A DNA stretch of 64,000 nt, taken from NCBI RefSeq assembly GCF_900087015.1, contig NZ_FLKP01000002.1, positions 806,001-870,000 of the forward strand, written 5' to 3'. The notes beneath the pieces were generated by a model. It was not told where the DNA came from. It was given only the letters and a program-made list of their open reading frames with translations, and searched no databases. The position numbers and the translations under genes were made by a program. Source of the stretch: Christensenella timonensis. Its GTDB lineage: Bacteria > Bacillota > Clostridia > Christensenellales > Christensenellaceae. Below, in pieces: positions 1 to 8,914 of the stretch; positions within the stretch are counted from its first letter, which is position 1; each line of letters begins with the position of its first letter.

Positions 1-993
1 AAGAGATTCATCCGATGTTTCGTAATGCCGCACCTCTCCGGTTTCTTTATCATAAACATCCACAATATGTCCGTCATAATCAACGGAAATGGGCGTTTCC
101 GCATATTGCCTGAATTCTTCAAAGCCTGTGAAGGTTTTACCCTGTGCAATGTCGCTGATATCGGGCGGGGTGGCATTTTCAATGATCCCGCAGCAGAAGA
201 GCGCCCCGATGCAAATGCAGATGCATATAAGCCGCAATTTGGCGTTCTTTTTTTCAGCACAGATATATGCTTCGCCCAAAGCATCCTGATGGGAAATGAT
301 CATTGGGACAAAAAAGGAGAAGGCGAGACAAACGATGAGTGCCAAAAATAAGTACAGTGGAAGGAGCCACAGCCAAGTATTGCGCGGCATGATGGAATCG
401 ATGCTTTCATAACCGGTAATAAAGGGCAGGACGCTGAAAAAAATGAAAATATTCAGGTGACAGACCACAAAAAATACCTGCCAGGCGCGGTAAAGCTGGG
501 AACGTATGCCGGGTATACCGGATTGTATATCGCCGAGGGCAAGCCGCACGGTTGAAAGAGAGTCCGCCTGGAGAATCAGGCTGGCGGCAATGAGAACCAG
601 AGAAAGGCCGATCCCCACCACAGGGGCGCGCAGGCCAAACCCGAAGATAACCATCGCAACCAGTGCGGTTACGGAAAGAAAGGCCGCCAGCAAGGAACGC
701 ATACGGTATTTGATTGTACTGTTTTTGATCAGGTAAGAAACTTGCTGGAAGGCCCTGGGAGAGGACTCGCCGTCTGTTTGGGGGTCGCGCTGCCCGCGAA
801 GCAATTCGTCTGTCGTCACATCAAAAAGTTCTGCGATCACCGGGACGAGCGAGAGTTCAGGTGAAGATTCGTCGCACTCCCAGCGGCTTACGGTCTTGTT
901 GGATACGTGCAGGCGGTCTGCAAGCTCCTGCTGCGTCATACCGCTTGCCCTGCGCAGAATACAGATAAAGCTCCCAATCGTTTTTTTATCCAT
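1..993 (-). CDS. XRE-family regulator with membrane C-terminus (partial at window edge)
   Basis: The reading frame is open from an ATG at 993 to the window edge, giving 331 residues with no stop, so the 3' end lies outside. An AAAGGAG ribosome binding site sits 9 bases before the ATG. Residues 1-60 are a Cro/C1-type helix-turn-helix (key stretch MTQQELADRLHVSNKTVSRWE). After it come several hydrophobic segments starting near residue 100 (ALVAMVIFGFGL, VGIGLSLVLIAASLI, a third around WLLPLYLFLALIVCLAF, a fourth CICICIGALFCC), then a polar region. This is the common Firmicutes layout of an XRE repressor fused to a small membrane domain; the signal it senses is unknown. It is divergent from nth. 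Confidence 0.85.
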   Translation of the reverse strand, partial: MDKKTIGSFICILRRASGMTQQELADRLHVSNKTVSRWECDESSPELSLVPVIAELFDVTTDELLRGQRDPQTDGESSPRAFQQVSYLIKNSTIKYRMRSLLAAFLSVTALVAMVIFGFGLRAPVVGIGLSLVLIAASLILQADSLSTVRLALGDIQSGIPGIRSQLYRAWQVFFVVCHLNIFIFFSVLPFITGYESIDSIMPRNTWLWLLPLYLFLALIVCLAFSFFVPMIISHQDALGEAYICAEKKNAKLRLICICICIGALFCCGIIENATPPDISDIAQGKTFTGFEEFRQYAETPISVDYDGHIVDVYDKETGEVRHYETSDESL

Positions 994-1146
994 CGTTACT
1001 TCTCCTTTGCATTTGCCTGGTACTTGTATTCTACAAATATGTCATACAAAATCACAGCCGAAATGGCGGGAATCGATCCCGGATTGCGGGAATTTGGTAC
1101 TTTTATTGTATCAAATGGAAGATATCAAAACAAAAAATGCGTTTGG

Positions 1147-1176
1147 TTGATAAAAAGATTTTTTTTGTGTTAAAAT
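1147..1176 (+). promoter_or_regulatory. Sigma-A-type promoter of the nth-obgE operon
   Basis: TTGATA at 1147-1152 and TAAAAT at 1171-1176 are 18 bases apart. The expected transcription start is about 1183, which is the A of the nth start codon, so the first mRNA may have no leader. Confidence 0.6.
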
Positions 1177-1182
1177 AGTAGC

Positions 1183-3071
<1,889 letters not shown>

Positions 3072-3079
3072 GGGATTTT

Positions 3080-3367
3080 ATGCTAACCAGTAAACAGCGG
3101 GCGCAGTTGCGCGGTATGGCGCAGCACATGGAGCCTATCATACATATCGGCAAGGACGGGGTCACGGACAATGTGAAAACACAGGCTGACGACGCGCTTG
3201 AAGCGCGCGAGTTGATCAAATGCACCGTGCAGCAAAACAGCAGTTTTACGGCACGCGAGGCATGCGATGAGCTGTGCAGCGCACTGGGCGCGGACGGGGT
3301 ATCGGTTTTGGGACGGAAGTTCGTGCTTTACCGTGAATCAAAAAACAAGAAAAAGATCGAGATATAA
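3080..3367 (+). CDS. yhbY: CRS1/YhbY-type RNA-binding protein
   Basis: Small KH-like protein that binds pre-50S particles. It has the family signature LTSKQRAQLRGMAQ, the GKDGVT loop (HIGKDGVTDNV) and the C-terminal LGRKFVLYR. I take the ATG at 3080 as start because GGAGTGAGGG lies 6-15 bases upstream; an earlier GTG at 3068 would add four residues with no better binding site. The product is 95 residues, as expected. It sits 8 bases after obgE and 3 bases before nadD. Confidence 0.93.
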   Translation: MLTSKQRAQLRGMAQHMEPIIHIGKDGVTDNVKTQADDALEARELIKCTVQQNSSFTAREACDELCSALGADGVSVLGRKFVLYRESKNKKKIEI

Positions 3368-3370
3368 GCT

Positions 3371-4024
3371 ATGGAGTACGTAAAGGGCCTGGCGGACGGA
3401 GGACGGACAAGGATCAATTATCCATACCGGAAAGTCGGGATTTTGGGCGGGACGTTCAATCCGCCGCACAATGGGCATGTGGACATGGCCAGGCAGGTGA
3501 AGCGGGAATTTGCGCTCGACGAAGTATACCTGATGCCGAGCGGTATCCCGCCGCACAAAAAAGAGGATATCGCGCCTACGCGTATGCGGCTTAAGATGAC
3601 GGAGCTTTGTGTTGCCGGAGAGGACGGCCTTAAACTACTGGACATCGAAACGAAGCGCAAGGGCTACACCTATACGGCGGATACGATGCGCGAGCTTAAG
3701 GAAAAGAACCCGGAAACGGACTACTATTTCATCATCGGTGCGGATACGGTGTTCGAGCTTACCTCGTGGCACGCGTTCCGGGAGCTGTTTTCCCTGACGC
3801 GTTTCATATGCGTGCGGCGCAGCACGCATGACATGCTGCGGCTTTCCGCAGAGATCGCGCGGCTTAGGGAAAACTATCATGCGAATATTGTGTTGTCGGA
3901 ATATACAGGCCTTTTCGTAAGCTCTTCGTACATCAGGGAACGGGTGGAGCGCGGCAAAAGTATCGAGGGACTGGTTCCCAAAAGCGTGGAGGAATATATC
4001 ATTGCAAATGGATTATACCGCTGA
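3371..4024 (+). CDS. nadD: Nicotinate-nucleotide adenylyltransferase
   Basis: Joins nicotinate mononucleotide and ATP to deamido-NAD in NAD synthesis. The nucleotidyltransferase signature GGTFNPPHNGH and the C-terminal SSSYIRERV (SxSxxR type motif) are both present. The protein is 217 residues, with about 20 extra residues before the usual start KVGILGG; an internal start is possible but I see no ATG there. Its 3' end overlaps yqeK by 23 bases, a frequent arrangement in Firmicutes. Confidence 0.94.
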   Translation: MEYVKGLADGGRTRINYPYRKVGILGGTFNPPHNGHVDMARQVKREFALDEVYLMPSGIPPHKKEDIAPTRMRLKMTELCVAGEDGLKLLDIETKRKGYTYTADTMRELKEKNPETDYYFIIGADTVFELTSWHAFRELFSLTRFICVRRSTHDMLRLSAEIARLRENYHANIVLSEYTGLFVSSSYIRERVERGKSIEGLVPKSVEEYIIANGLYR

Positions 4025-4574
4025 CCGCGGCGGGATCGTCAAAAAGCTGGCGGAGAAGGTCAAGGGAGAGAAATTCGAGCATAGCCTGGGCGTGGAAAAG
4101 ACGGCGCTCGCGCTTGCAGAGCGCTATGGGGCAAACCGGGAAAAAGCGGGGCTCGCGGGCCTGCTGCACGACTACACCAAACAGATGGACAATGTGGCGC
4201 TTGCCGGGAAATACGGCATCGCGTACCTGACGGAAAAAACGCTGCACGGACATACGGCGGCAGCGCTTTTGAAGGAAAAAGGATACGTGGAAGACGAAGA
4301 GGTGCTCTCGGCGATCAAGTGGCATACGACCGGCAAAGCCGGCATGAACATGCTGGAAAAGATCGTATACATCGCGGACTATATGGAGCCAAACCGGGAT
4401 TTTCCGGGGGTGGAAAAGCTGCGGGAGCTGGCGTTTGCCAATATCGATAAAGCGGTTTTATTGGGCCTGCAGATGTCCATCAATCATATCATTGAAAACA
4501 AAAGCCTGATCGATACAGACAGTGTGGAGGCATACAACTATTACCGGAGGTTATTCCCGGGGGAGGAGATTTAG
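4002..4574 (+). CDS. yqeK: HD-domain Ap4A hydrolase YqeK
   Basis: Predicted symmetrical diadenosine tetraphosphate hydrolase of the HD superfamily. The metal-binding series is visible: HSLGV near residue 28, LLHDYTK (the HD pair) near 57, HGHTAA, KWHTTG and IADYMEP. 190 residues matches YqeK. Two ATGs (4002 and 4008) are possible starts. Embedded between nadD and rsfS, the standard Firmicutes order. Confidence 0.92.
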   Translation: MQMDYTADRGGIVKKLAEKVKGEKFEHSLGVEKTALALAERYGANREKAGLAGLLHDYTKQMDNVALAGKYGIAYLTEKTLHGHTAAALLKEKGYVEDEEVLSAIKWHTTGKAGMNMLEKIVYIADYMEPNRDFPGVEKLRELAFANIDKAVLLGLQMSINHIIENKSLIDTDSVEAYNYYRRLFPGEEI

Positions 4575-4576
4575 CA

Positions 4577-4939
4577 TTGGAGATTTCGGAAAGAGCAAAC
4601 AGGATCGCAGAAATACTGGACAATAAAAAGGCGCAGGATATCGTGATTTTGCGCGTTGCAGACATGACGATCATTTCGGATTATTTTGTGGTCGCGAGTG
4701 CGCCTAACGTTTCACATGTGCAGACGCTGGCAGAAGAAGTACAGTTCAAACTGCGCGAAGAAGACGGGGCAAACCCGATCCGCACCGAAGGCGAGCGGCA
4801 GGGCCGTTGGGTCGTGATCGATTACGGCGATGTGCTCGTGCATCTTTTCCACAAGGAGGAACGCGAGTTTTACCAACTGGAGCGCCTGTGGAAAACAGAA
4901 GGAAATTTTTACGATTATTCGGCGGAGCATGCGGAATAA
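4577..4939 (+). CDS. rsfS: Ribosomal silencing factor RsfS
   Basis: Binds ribosomal protein L14 and stops subunit joining when nutrients are low. The family core is present: DIVILRVADMTIISDYFVVASAPN, then GRWVVIDYGDVLVHLFHKEEREFYQLERLW. The 120 residues start at a TTG codon two bases after the yqeK stop, with GGAGGAG upstream at 4561-4567. It is the last gene of the operon and is convergent with the MarR gene; a 9-base-pair stem (4951-4959 / 4967-4975) lies between them. Confidence 0.94.
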   Translation: MEISERANRIAEILDNKKAQDIVILRVADMTIISDYFVVASAPNVSHVQTLAEEVQFKLREEDGANPIRTEGERQGRWVVIDYGDVLVHLFHKEEREFYQLERLWKTEGNFYDYSAEHAE

Positions 4940-4975
4940 GGAATCTGTGGGCGTATGGCGCAAAAGGCCGTACGC

Positions 4976-5386
4976 TCACTTCATATCATGGAGCAGTTTT
5001 TCGAGAAGGCGGTCAAGCGATTCCCGCTCTTTTGAGGAGAGGTTGCGCGTCATCTGATCCTCCCATTCCGCTTCGACCCTGCGGATGGCATCGTATGCCC
5101 GCTTTGTTTTTTCGGTAGGGAAAAGCCCGTATTGGCGGCGATCCGTTGGGGAAAGCACGCGGGTGATGTACCCGTCCTCTTCAAATTTACGAACTGCGCG
5201 TGCAACCGCGCCCTTGTTGATCCATAACGCTTCGGACAATTGCTCCTGCGACAACCCCTCGTTGTCGCAAATACACATCAGGTACACAAGTTGTCCGCGG
5301 GTGATCCCAAGATCCTTTAGCTGCCTATTAAGATGGATCCCGGAGCGCCGGGATAGGATGGAAAGCTTCTTTGCGAGTTCGCGCAT
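4976..5386 (-). CDS. MarR-family transcriptional regulator
   Basis: Winged-helix repressor of the MarR type: LGITRGQLVYLMCICDNEGLSQEQLSEALWINKGAVARAVRKFEEDGYI, then the wing VLSPTDRRQYGLFPTEKT. I place the start at the ATG at 5386 because AGGAG is 10 bases upstream. The longer frame to 5446 is unlikely since the promoter's -10 box overlaps the ATG at 5419. It is divergent from the MATE pump at 5570, and the shared region holds two palindromes, so it most likely represses the pump and itself. The inducer is unknown. Confidence 0.9.
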   Translation of the reverse strand: MRELAKKLSILSRRSGIHLNRQLKDLGITRGQLVYLMCICDNEGLSQEQLSEALWINKGAVARAVRKFEEDGYITRVLSPTDRRQYGLFPTEKTKRAYDAIRRVEAEWEDQMTRNLSSKERESLDRLLEKLLHDMK

Positions 5387-5417
5387 TTCATTTTTTCTCC
5401 TCTCGCTGGATATGTCC

Positions 5418-5446
5418 ATTTTAAGCGCCTTGTATTTCCTTGTCAA
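5418..5446 (-). promoter_or_regulatory. Promoter of the MarR gene
   Basis: Read on the minus strand, TTGACA (5446-5441) and TAAAAT (5423-5418) are 17 bases apart. The -10 box overlaps an in-frame ATG, which supports the shorter start at 5386. Confidence 0.7.
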
Positions 5447-5461
5447 ATACGCAAAAGATAC

Positions 5462-5490
5462 TTGACTCTTTAAAAATTCTTGATTATAAT
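5462..5490 (+). promoter_or_regulatory. Promoter of the MATE pump gene
   Basis: TTGACT at 5462-5467 and a perfect TATAAT at 5485-5490, spaced by 17 bases. Confidence 0.8.
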
Positions 5491-5499
5491 AGTTGCAGC

Positions 5500-5550
5500 G
5501 GCAACCAAATTGGTTGCCTATTATTCTGTATATAAAGTTGCCTAGGCAAC
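5500..5550. promoter_or_regulatory. Two palindromic operators, probably for the MarR regulator
   Basis: First palindrome 5500-5518: arms GGCAACCA and TGGTTGCC around a 3-base centre. Second palindrome 5537-5550: GTTGCCTAGGCAAC, perfect. Both share the half-site GTTGCC and lie between the -10 box of the pump promoter and its start codon, where a bound dimer would block the polymerase. The repeat unit and position are seen; binding by the neighbouring MarR protein is inferred. Confidence 0.75.
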
Positions 5551-5569
5551 GATTGAGAGGTTTTAATAA

Positions 5570-6973
5570 ATGATGGAAGCATTATCGGAAACAAAATTAT
5601 TGGGCAGCGCACCTATCCCCAAGCTGATCATGAAATATACGGTGCCAAGCGTGATCTCGCTGCTTGTGAATTCGCTATACAATATCGTCGACCAGATCTT
5701 TATCGGGCAGGGCGTCGGTTACCTCGGCAACGCCGCAACCAACATTATTTTCCCTATCACCGTGATCGCGCTCGCGTTTGCACTCTTGGTGGGCGACGGG
5801 GCGGCGGCATACCTTAGTTTAAAACTGGGGCAAAACCAAAAAAGGCAGGCGCAAAAGGGCGTAGGCAATGCGCTTACCCTGATGATCCTGTTTGGCATAG
5901 CCTTTCTGGTGATCGGCCTTTTCTTTCTCGAACCGCTTGTACGGGTGTTTGGCGCAACGGAAAATTCAATGCCCTATGCGCTTGATTATGGACGTATCAT
6001 CGTACTCGGCCTGCCGTTTGTGGTGGTCGGTACGGGCCTCAATTCGTGTATCCGGGCGGAGGGAAGCCCCAAGATCGCGATGCTGTCGATGATCGCGGGG
6101 GCGGTCGTGAATACGGTACTCGACCCTATTTTCATTTTTGTACTCCATTGGGGTGTGGAAGGCGCGGCATGGGCGACTATCTTAGGCCAGGTGCTCACCT
6201 TTGTGATCAGTATCACATACCTTCCGAAGATGAAAACGATCAAAATCAAACGTGCGGATATGAAGCTGGCGCCAAAAACTTCAAAAACCGTGATGGGATA
6301 TGGTATATCAAGCTTTATCACGCAGATCGCGATCACGCTTTCCGTCCTCGTGGCCAACAATATGCTCGTGCAATATGGTATGGCGTCCGTCTACGGCCCC
6401 GATATCCCGTTGGCGGCATTCGGCATTGTCATGAAGGTAAACCAGATATTATTGTCATTTATGATCGGGTTCGGGCTCGGCGCACAGCCCATCGTAGGCT
6501 TCAATTACGGAGCAGGACATGGAAAACGCGTCAAACAGGCATACCTCATTTCCATCACATGCGCCACTTTGGTCGCGATCGTGGGGTTCATCCTATTTCA
6601 GTTTTTTCCCCAGGCCATCATCAACCTGTTTGGTTCTGAAGAAGGGTTGTATAATGAATTCGCACAGAAAAGCTTCCGCATCTTCCTGATGCTGTGCCTG
6701 CTAAACGGTTTCCAGATGGTGACGGGCATATTCTTCCAGGCGCTTGGAAAGCCCGTCAAGGCGGCGCTCATCACGTTGTCCCGCCAATTGCTGCTTCTCG
6801 TCCCGGCGATGCTGGTACTGCCGCACTTCCTTGGCGTGGAGGGCGTGCTTTGGGCAGGCCCTGTCGCGGATGCCATTGCCTTTGTCATCGCGCTGGTTCT
6901 GGCCGTCAGGGAAATGAAGCATCTTCGCGCCTTAGCGCCGCCACAGCCACAGTTGTGCACCGGGCAGGCATAA
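5570..6973 (+). CDS. MATE-family multidrug efflux pump
   Basis: 467-residue integral membrane protein with about 12 hydrophobic segments and the MATE features: N-terminal GSAPIPKLIMKYTVPSVISLLVNSLYNIVDQIFIGQGVG, a conserved GAEGSP-like loop (CIRAEGSP) and an internal repeat starting near residue 235 with GLGAQPIVGFNYGAG. MATE pumps exchange cationic drugs for Na+ or H+. The start is one of two adjacent ATGs with GAGAGG upstream. Under control of the divergent MarR gene through the palindromes at 5500-5550. Confidence 0.93.
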   Translation: MMEALSETKLLGSAPIPKLIMKYTVPSVISLLVNSLYNIVDQIFIGQGVGYLGNAATNIIFPITVIALAFALLVGDGAAAYLSLKLGQNQKRQAQKGVGNALTLMILFGIAFLVIGLFFLEPLVRVFGATENSMPYALDYGRIIVLGLPFVVVGTGLNSCIRAEGSPKIAMLSMIAGAVVNTVLDPIFIFVLHWGVEGAAWATILGQVLTFVISITYLPKMKTIKIKRADMKLAPKTSKTVMGYGISSFITQIAITLSVLVANNMLVQYGMASVYGPDIPLAAFGIVMKVNQILLSFMIGFGLGAQPIVGFNYGAGHGKRVKQAYLISITCATLVAIVGFILFQFFPQAIINLFGSEEGLYNEFAQKSFRIFLMLCLLNGFQMVTGIFFQALGKPVKAALITLSRQLLLLVPAMLVLPHFLGVEGVLWAGPVADAIAFVIALVLAVREMKHLRALAPPQPQLCTGQA

Positions 6974-6985
6974 AGCAGCCAGGCG

Positions 6986-8506
6986 TCATGCGAAGATATC
7001 GGCATCCATTTCCTTCAGGTTTTCGGCGATCAGCGGGCGGAATTCCATGTTGGAGATGATGTCGCGTTCCAGGTCGACGCCGGGCGCGATCTCCGTAAGC
7101 GTCAGGCCCTCGTCGCGCAGCTCAAGGACGCAGCGCTCCGTGATGAACATGACCTCCTGCTTAAGCTCTTTGGCGCGTTTGGCGGAGAAGGTAAGTTGTT
7201 CGATCTCCCGCTTGAATTTTTTGATGCTGCCCTCCGCTAAGATATGCAATTTGCCATTTACGACTTCCTCTTTCAGTCCTTTGGCGGTGAAGGTTCCAAT
7301 GAAGTAGAGCTTTGGCGTGGACTGGGTGATGCAGATGAAGCCGCCGCAGCCCGCGATACGCGGGCCGAATTTACTGACATTGATATTCCCCTGCGCATCG
7401 GCTTCCGCAAGCCCCAAAAAGGCCTGCGTGAGTCCGCCGCCGTGGTAAAAGTCAAACAATTGGTGCTGGAAGATGATGGCCTCGGGGTTGAGGGAGGCGC
7501 CGAATTCCACGCCTGAGAGCGGGGAGCCGCCGATTCCGCCCGCTTCTACAGTCAGTGTGAAGCCGGACACTCCCTTTTCTTCGGCGACGGCCGCGATCCC
7601 TTCGGGCATGCCGATGCCGAGGTTGACGATACCGGGCCTGAGTTCCTTTAACGCGCGCAGCGCAATAATGCGGCGCGCCCCGCTCTCGAGGACGGGCATT
7701 GCGCCTTTGGGCGCGCGGGACTGGCCGGAATATGCCGGATTATAGTCGCAGGCCGCAGTCTGCGGATGATAGGCCATATCGCTTGTCACCACCAGGTAAT
7801 CCACCAAAACGCCGGGGATACAGACGTCGTGCGGCTTGATATCGTCCACGATCTCTTCGACTTGCACGATCACCTTTCCGCCCAGCGTATGGCAAGCCTG
7901 TGCCATGGCGAGCGCATCCACCTTGGCTGCTTCCTTTTCCGTACAAATATTGCCGTTTTTGTCTGCGCGCGTACCGCGCAGGATCGCAAAATCCATTTGT
8001 GTGAACGGCTTGTAGCGGATATAGTCCTTGCCGTCTATCGAAATGATCTCATTCAATTCTTCTTTGGAAATACTGTTTATCCGCCCGCCCGAATGGCGCG
8101 GATCGACAAATGTATCGAGCCCGACCTGCGTCACGAGCCCGGGACGCCTGGCCGCGGTATCGCGCAGCAGCTGTGCAAGCACGCCCTGCGGCAGGTTGTA
8201 GGCCTCGATATCCTCGGAAAAAATCATTTGCTGGAGTTTGGGCATCAGGTTCAAATGGCCCGCAACGAGTTTCTTGACCAATCCCTTGTGCGCAAGGCGG
8301 TTAAGCCCCCGATCCGCACCGTCGCCGACGGATGTGATGGACAGCAGGGAAAGATCCCGGGGGCTGTGCGTGTCTAAAAAACGCTGTTCAAGCGCATGGT
8401 AGACCTCATCCGCCACGGACATCATCATAAATCCGTTGGCAGCGATGACCGCGCCGTCAAAAATCATATCTGCGGCCTCTTTGGCCGTAATTATCTGTTT
8501 GCTCAT
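6986..8506 (-). CDS. Fused acyl-CoA:carboxylate CoA-transferase
   Basis: 506-residue single-chain class I CoA-transferase carrying both alpha and beta halves, as in propionate or acetate CoA-transferases (YdiF type). The second half holds the active-site glutamate in LTVEAGGIGG (Glu321 counted from this start) and the loop GPRIAGCGGFICITQ; the first half has GAVIAANGFMMM and the GTRADKNGNI stretch. The ATG at 8506 is preceded by AGGCGGG; a TTG at 8527 is less likely. Convergent with the MATE gene (12 bases apart). It probably moves CoA between short-chain acids in fermentation; the substrate cannot be told from sequence. Confidence 0.88.
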   Translation of the reverse strand: MSKQIITAKEAADMIFDGAVIAANGFMMMSVADEVYHALEQRFLDTHSPRDLSLLSITSVGDGADRGLNRLAHKGLVKKLVAGHLNLMPKLQQMIFSEDIEAYNLPQGVLAQLLRDTAARRPGLVTQVGLDTFVDPRHSGGRINSISKEELNEIISIDGKDYIRYKPFTQMDFAILRGTRADKNGNICTEKEAAKVDALAMAQACHTLGGKVIVQVEEIVDDIKPHDVCIPGVLVDYLVVTSDMAYHPQTAACDYNPAYSGQSRAPKGAMPVLESGARRIIALRALKELRPGIVNLGIGMPEGIAAVAEEKGVSGFTLTVEAGGIGGSPLSGVEFGASLNPEAIIFQHQLFDFYHGGGLTQAFLGLAEADAQGNINVSKFGPRIAGCGGFICITQSTPKLYFIGTFTAKGLKEEVVNGKLHILAEGSIKKFKREIEQLTFSAKRAKELKQEVMFITERCVLELRDEGLTLTEIAPGVDLERDIISNMEFRPLIAENLKEMDADIFA

Positions 8507-8586
8507 AAAAAATACCCGCCTGTTCAAAAAATCAATACTTTTTTATTATCTGGCATTTATACGGTATTTTCAAGAAAAATCTTTGC

Positions 8587-8730
8587 CTATTCGCGGTATT
8601 GCGTAGGGCGGCGGTATTTGTGGCGCGGCTTATGCTCGAGCAATGCGGCGCATACGCACATCGTGCAGATAACAGAAATGACGACAGCCAATATGGCGAG
8701 TATCTCTTTTGACAATATAATTTCCCACAT
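8587..8730 (-). CDS. Small single-pass membrane protein, 47 residues
   Basis: A short frame with a strong GGAGGT ribosome binding site 7 bases before the ATG at 8730. The product starts MWEIILSKEILAILAVV, has one hydrophobic stretch of about 23 residues (ILAILAVVISVICTMCVCAALLE) and a basic, polar tail rich in Lys and Arg ending in YRE. I do not recognise a family. The binding site, the typical N-out/C-in charge pattern and the position in an otherwise empty 400-base gap argue for a real gene. Its promoter would lie around 8760-8820, near that of the divergent dac gene. Confidence 0.6.
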   Translation of the reverse strand: MWEIILSKEILAILAVVISVICTMCVCAALLEHKPRHKYRRPTQYRE

Positions 8731-8859
8731 ATTCCTGACCTCCGTTGTGTTTTTTTATCATGGGAAAAGTATACCGCGCGGGGTGGCCAAACCAGGTACA
8801 CCGGCGGGAAAAAATTGTGAAGAATATATGAAAAATCATTACAAAAGTGATACGATCGC

Positions 8860-8888
8860 TATACAAAGACGTTGTTTTAGTATATAAT
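8860..8888 (+). promoter_or_regulatory. Probable promoter of the dac gene
   Basis: TATAAT at 8883-8888 with a weak TATACA at 8860-8865, 17 bases apart, just upstream of the GTG start at 8915. Confidence 0.5.
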
Positions 8889-8914
8889 ATGGACGTTATA
8901 TTGAGGAAACTTTA

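Noticed and set aside
25-736. Plus-strand open frames at the window start
   Set aside because: They are antisense to the clear XRE-membrane protein and show no family features.
1065-1110. tRNA T-arm-like stretch (GGGAATCGATCCC) upstream of nth
   Set aside because: No acceptor stem, anticodon arm or D arm can be built around it on either strand; only a local inverted repeat.
4951-4975. Hairpin between rsfS and the MarR gene as terminator
   Set aside because: The 9-base stem is good, but neither side has a T-run. I leave it as a hairpin in the text only.
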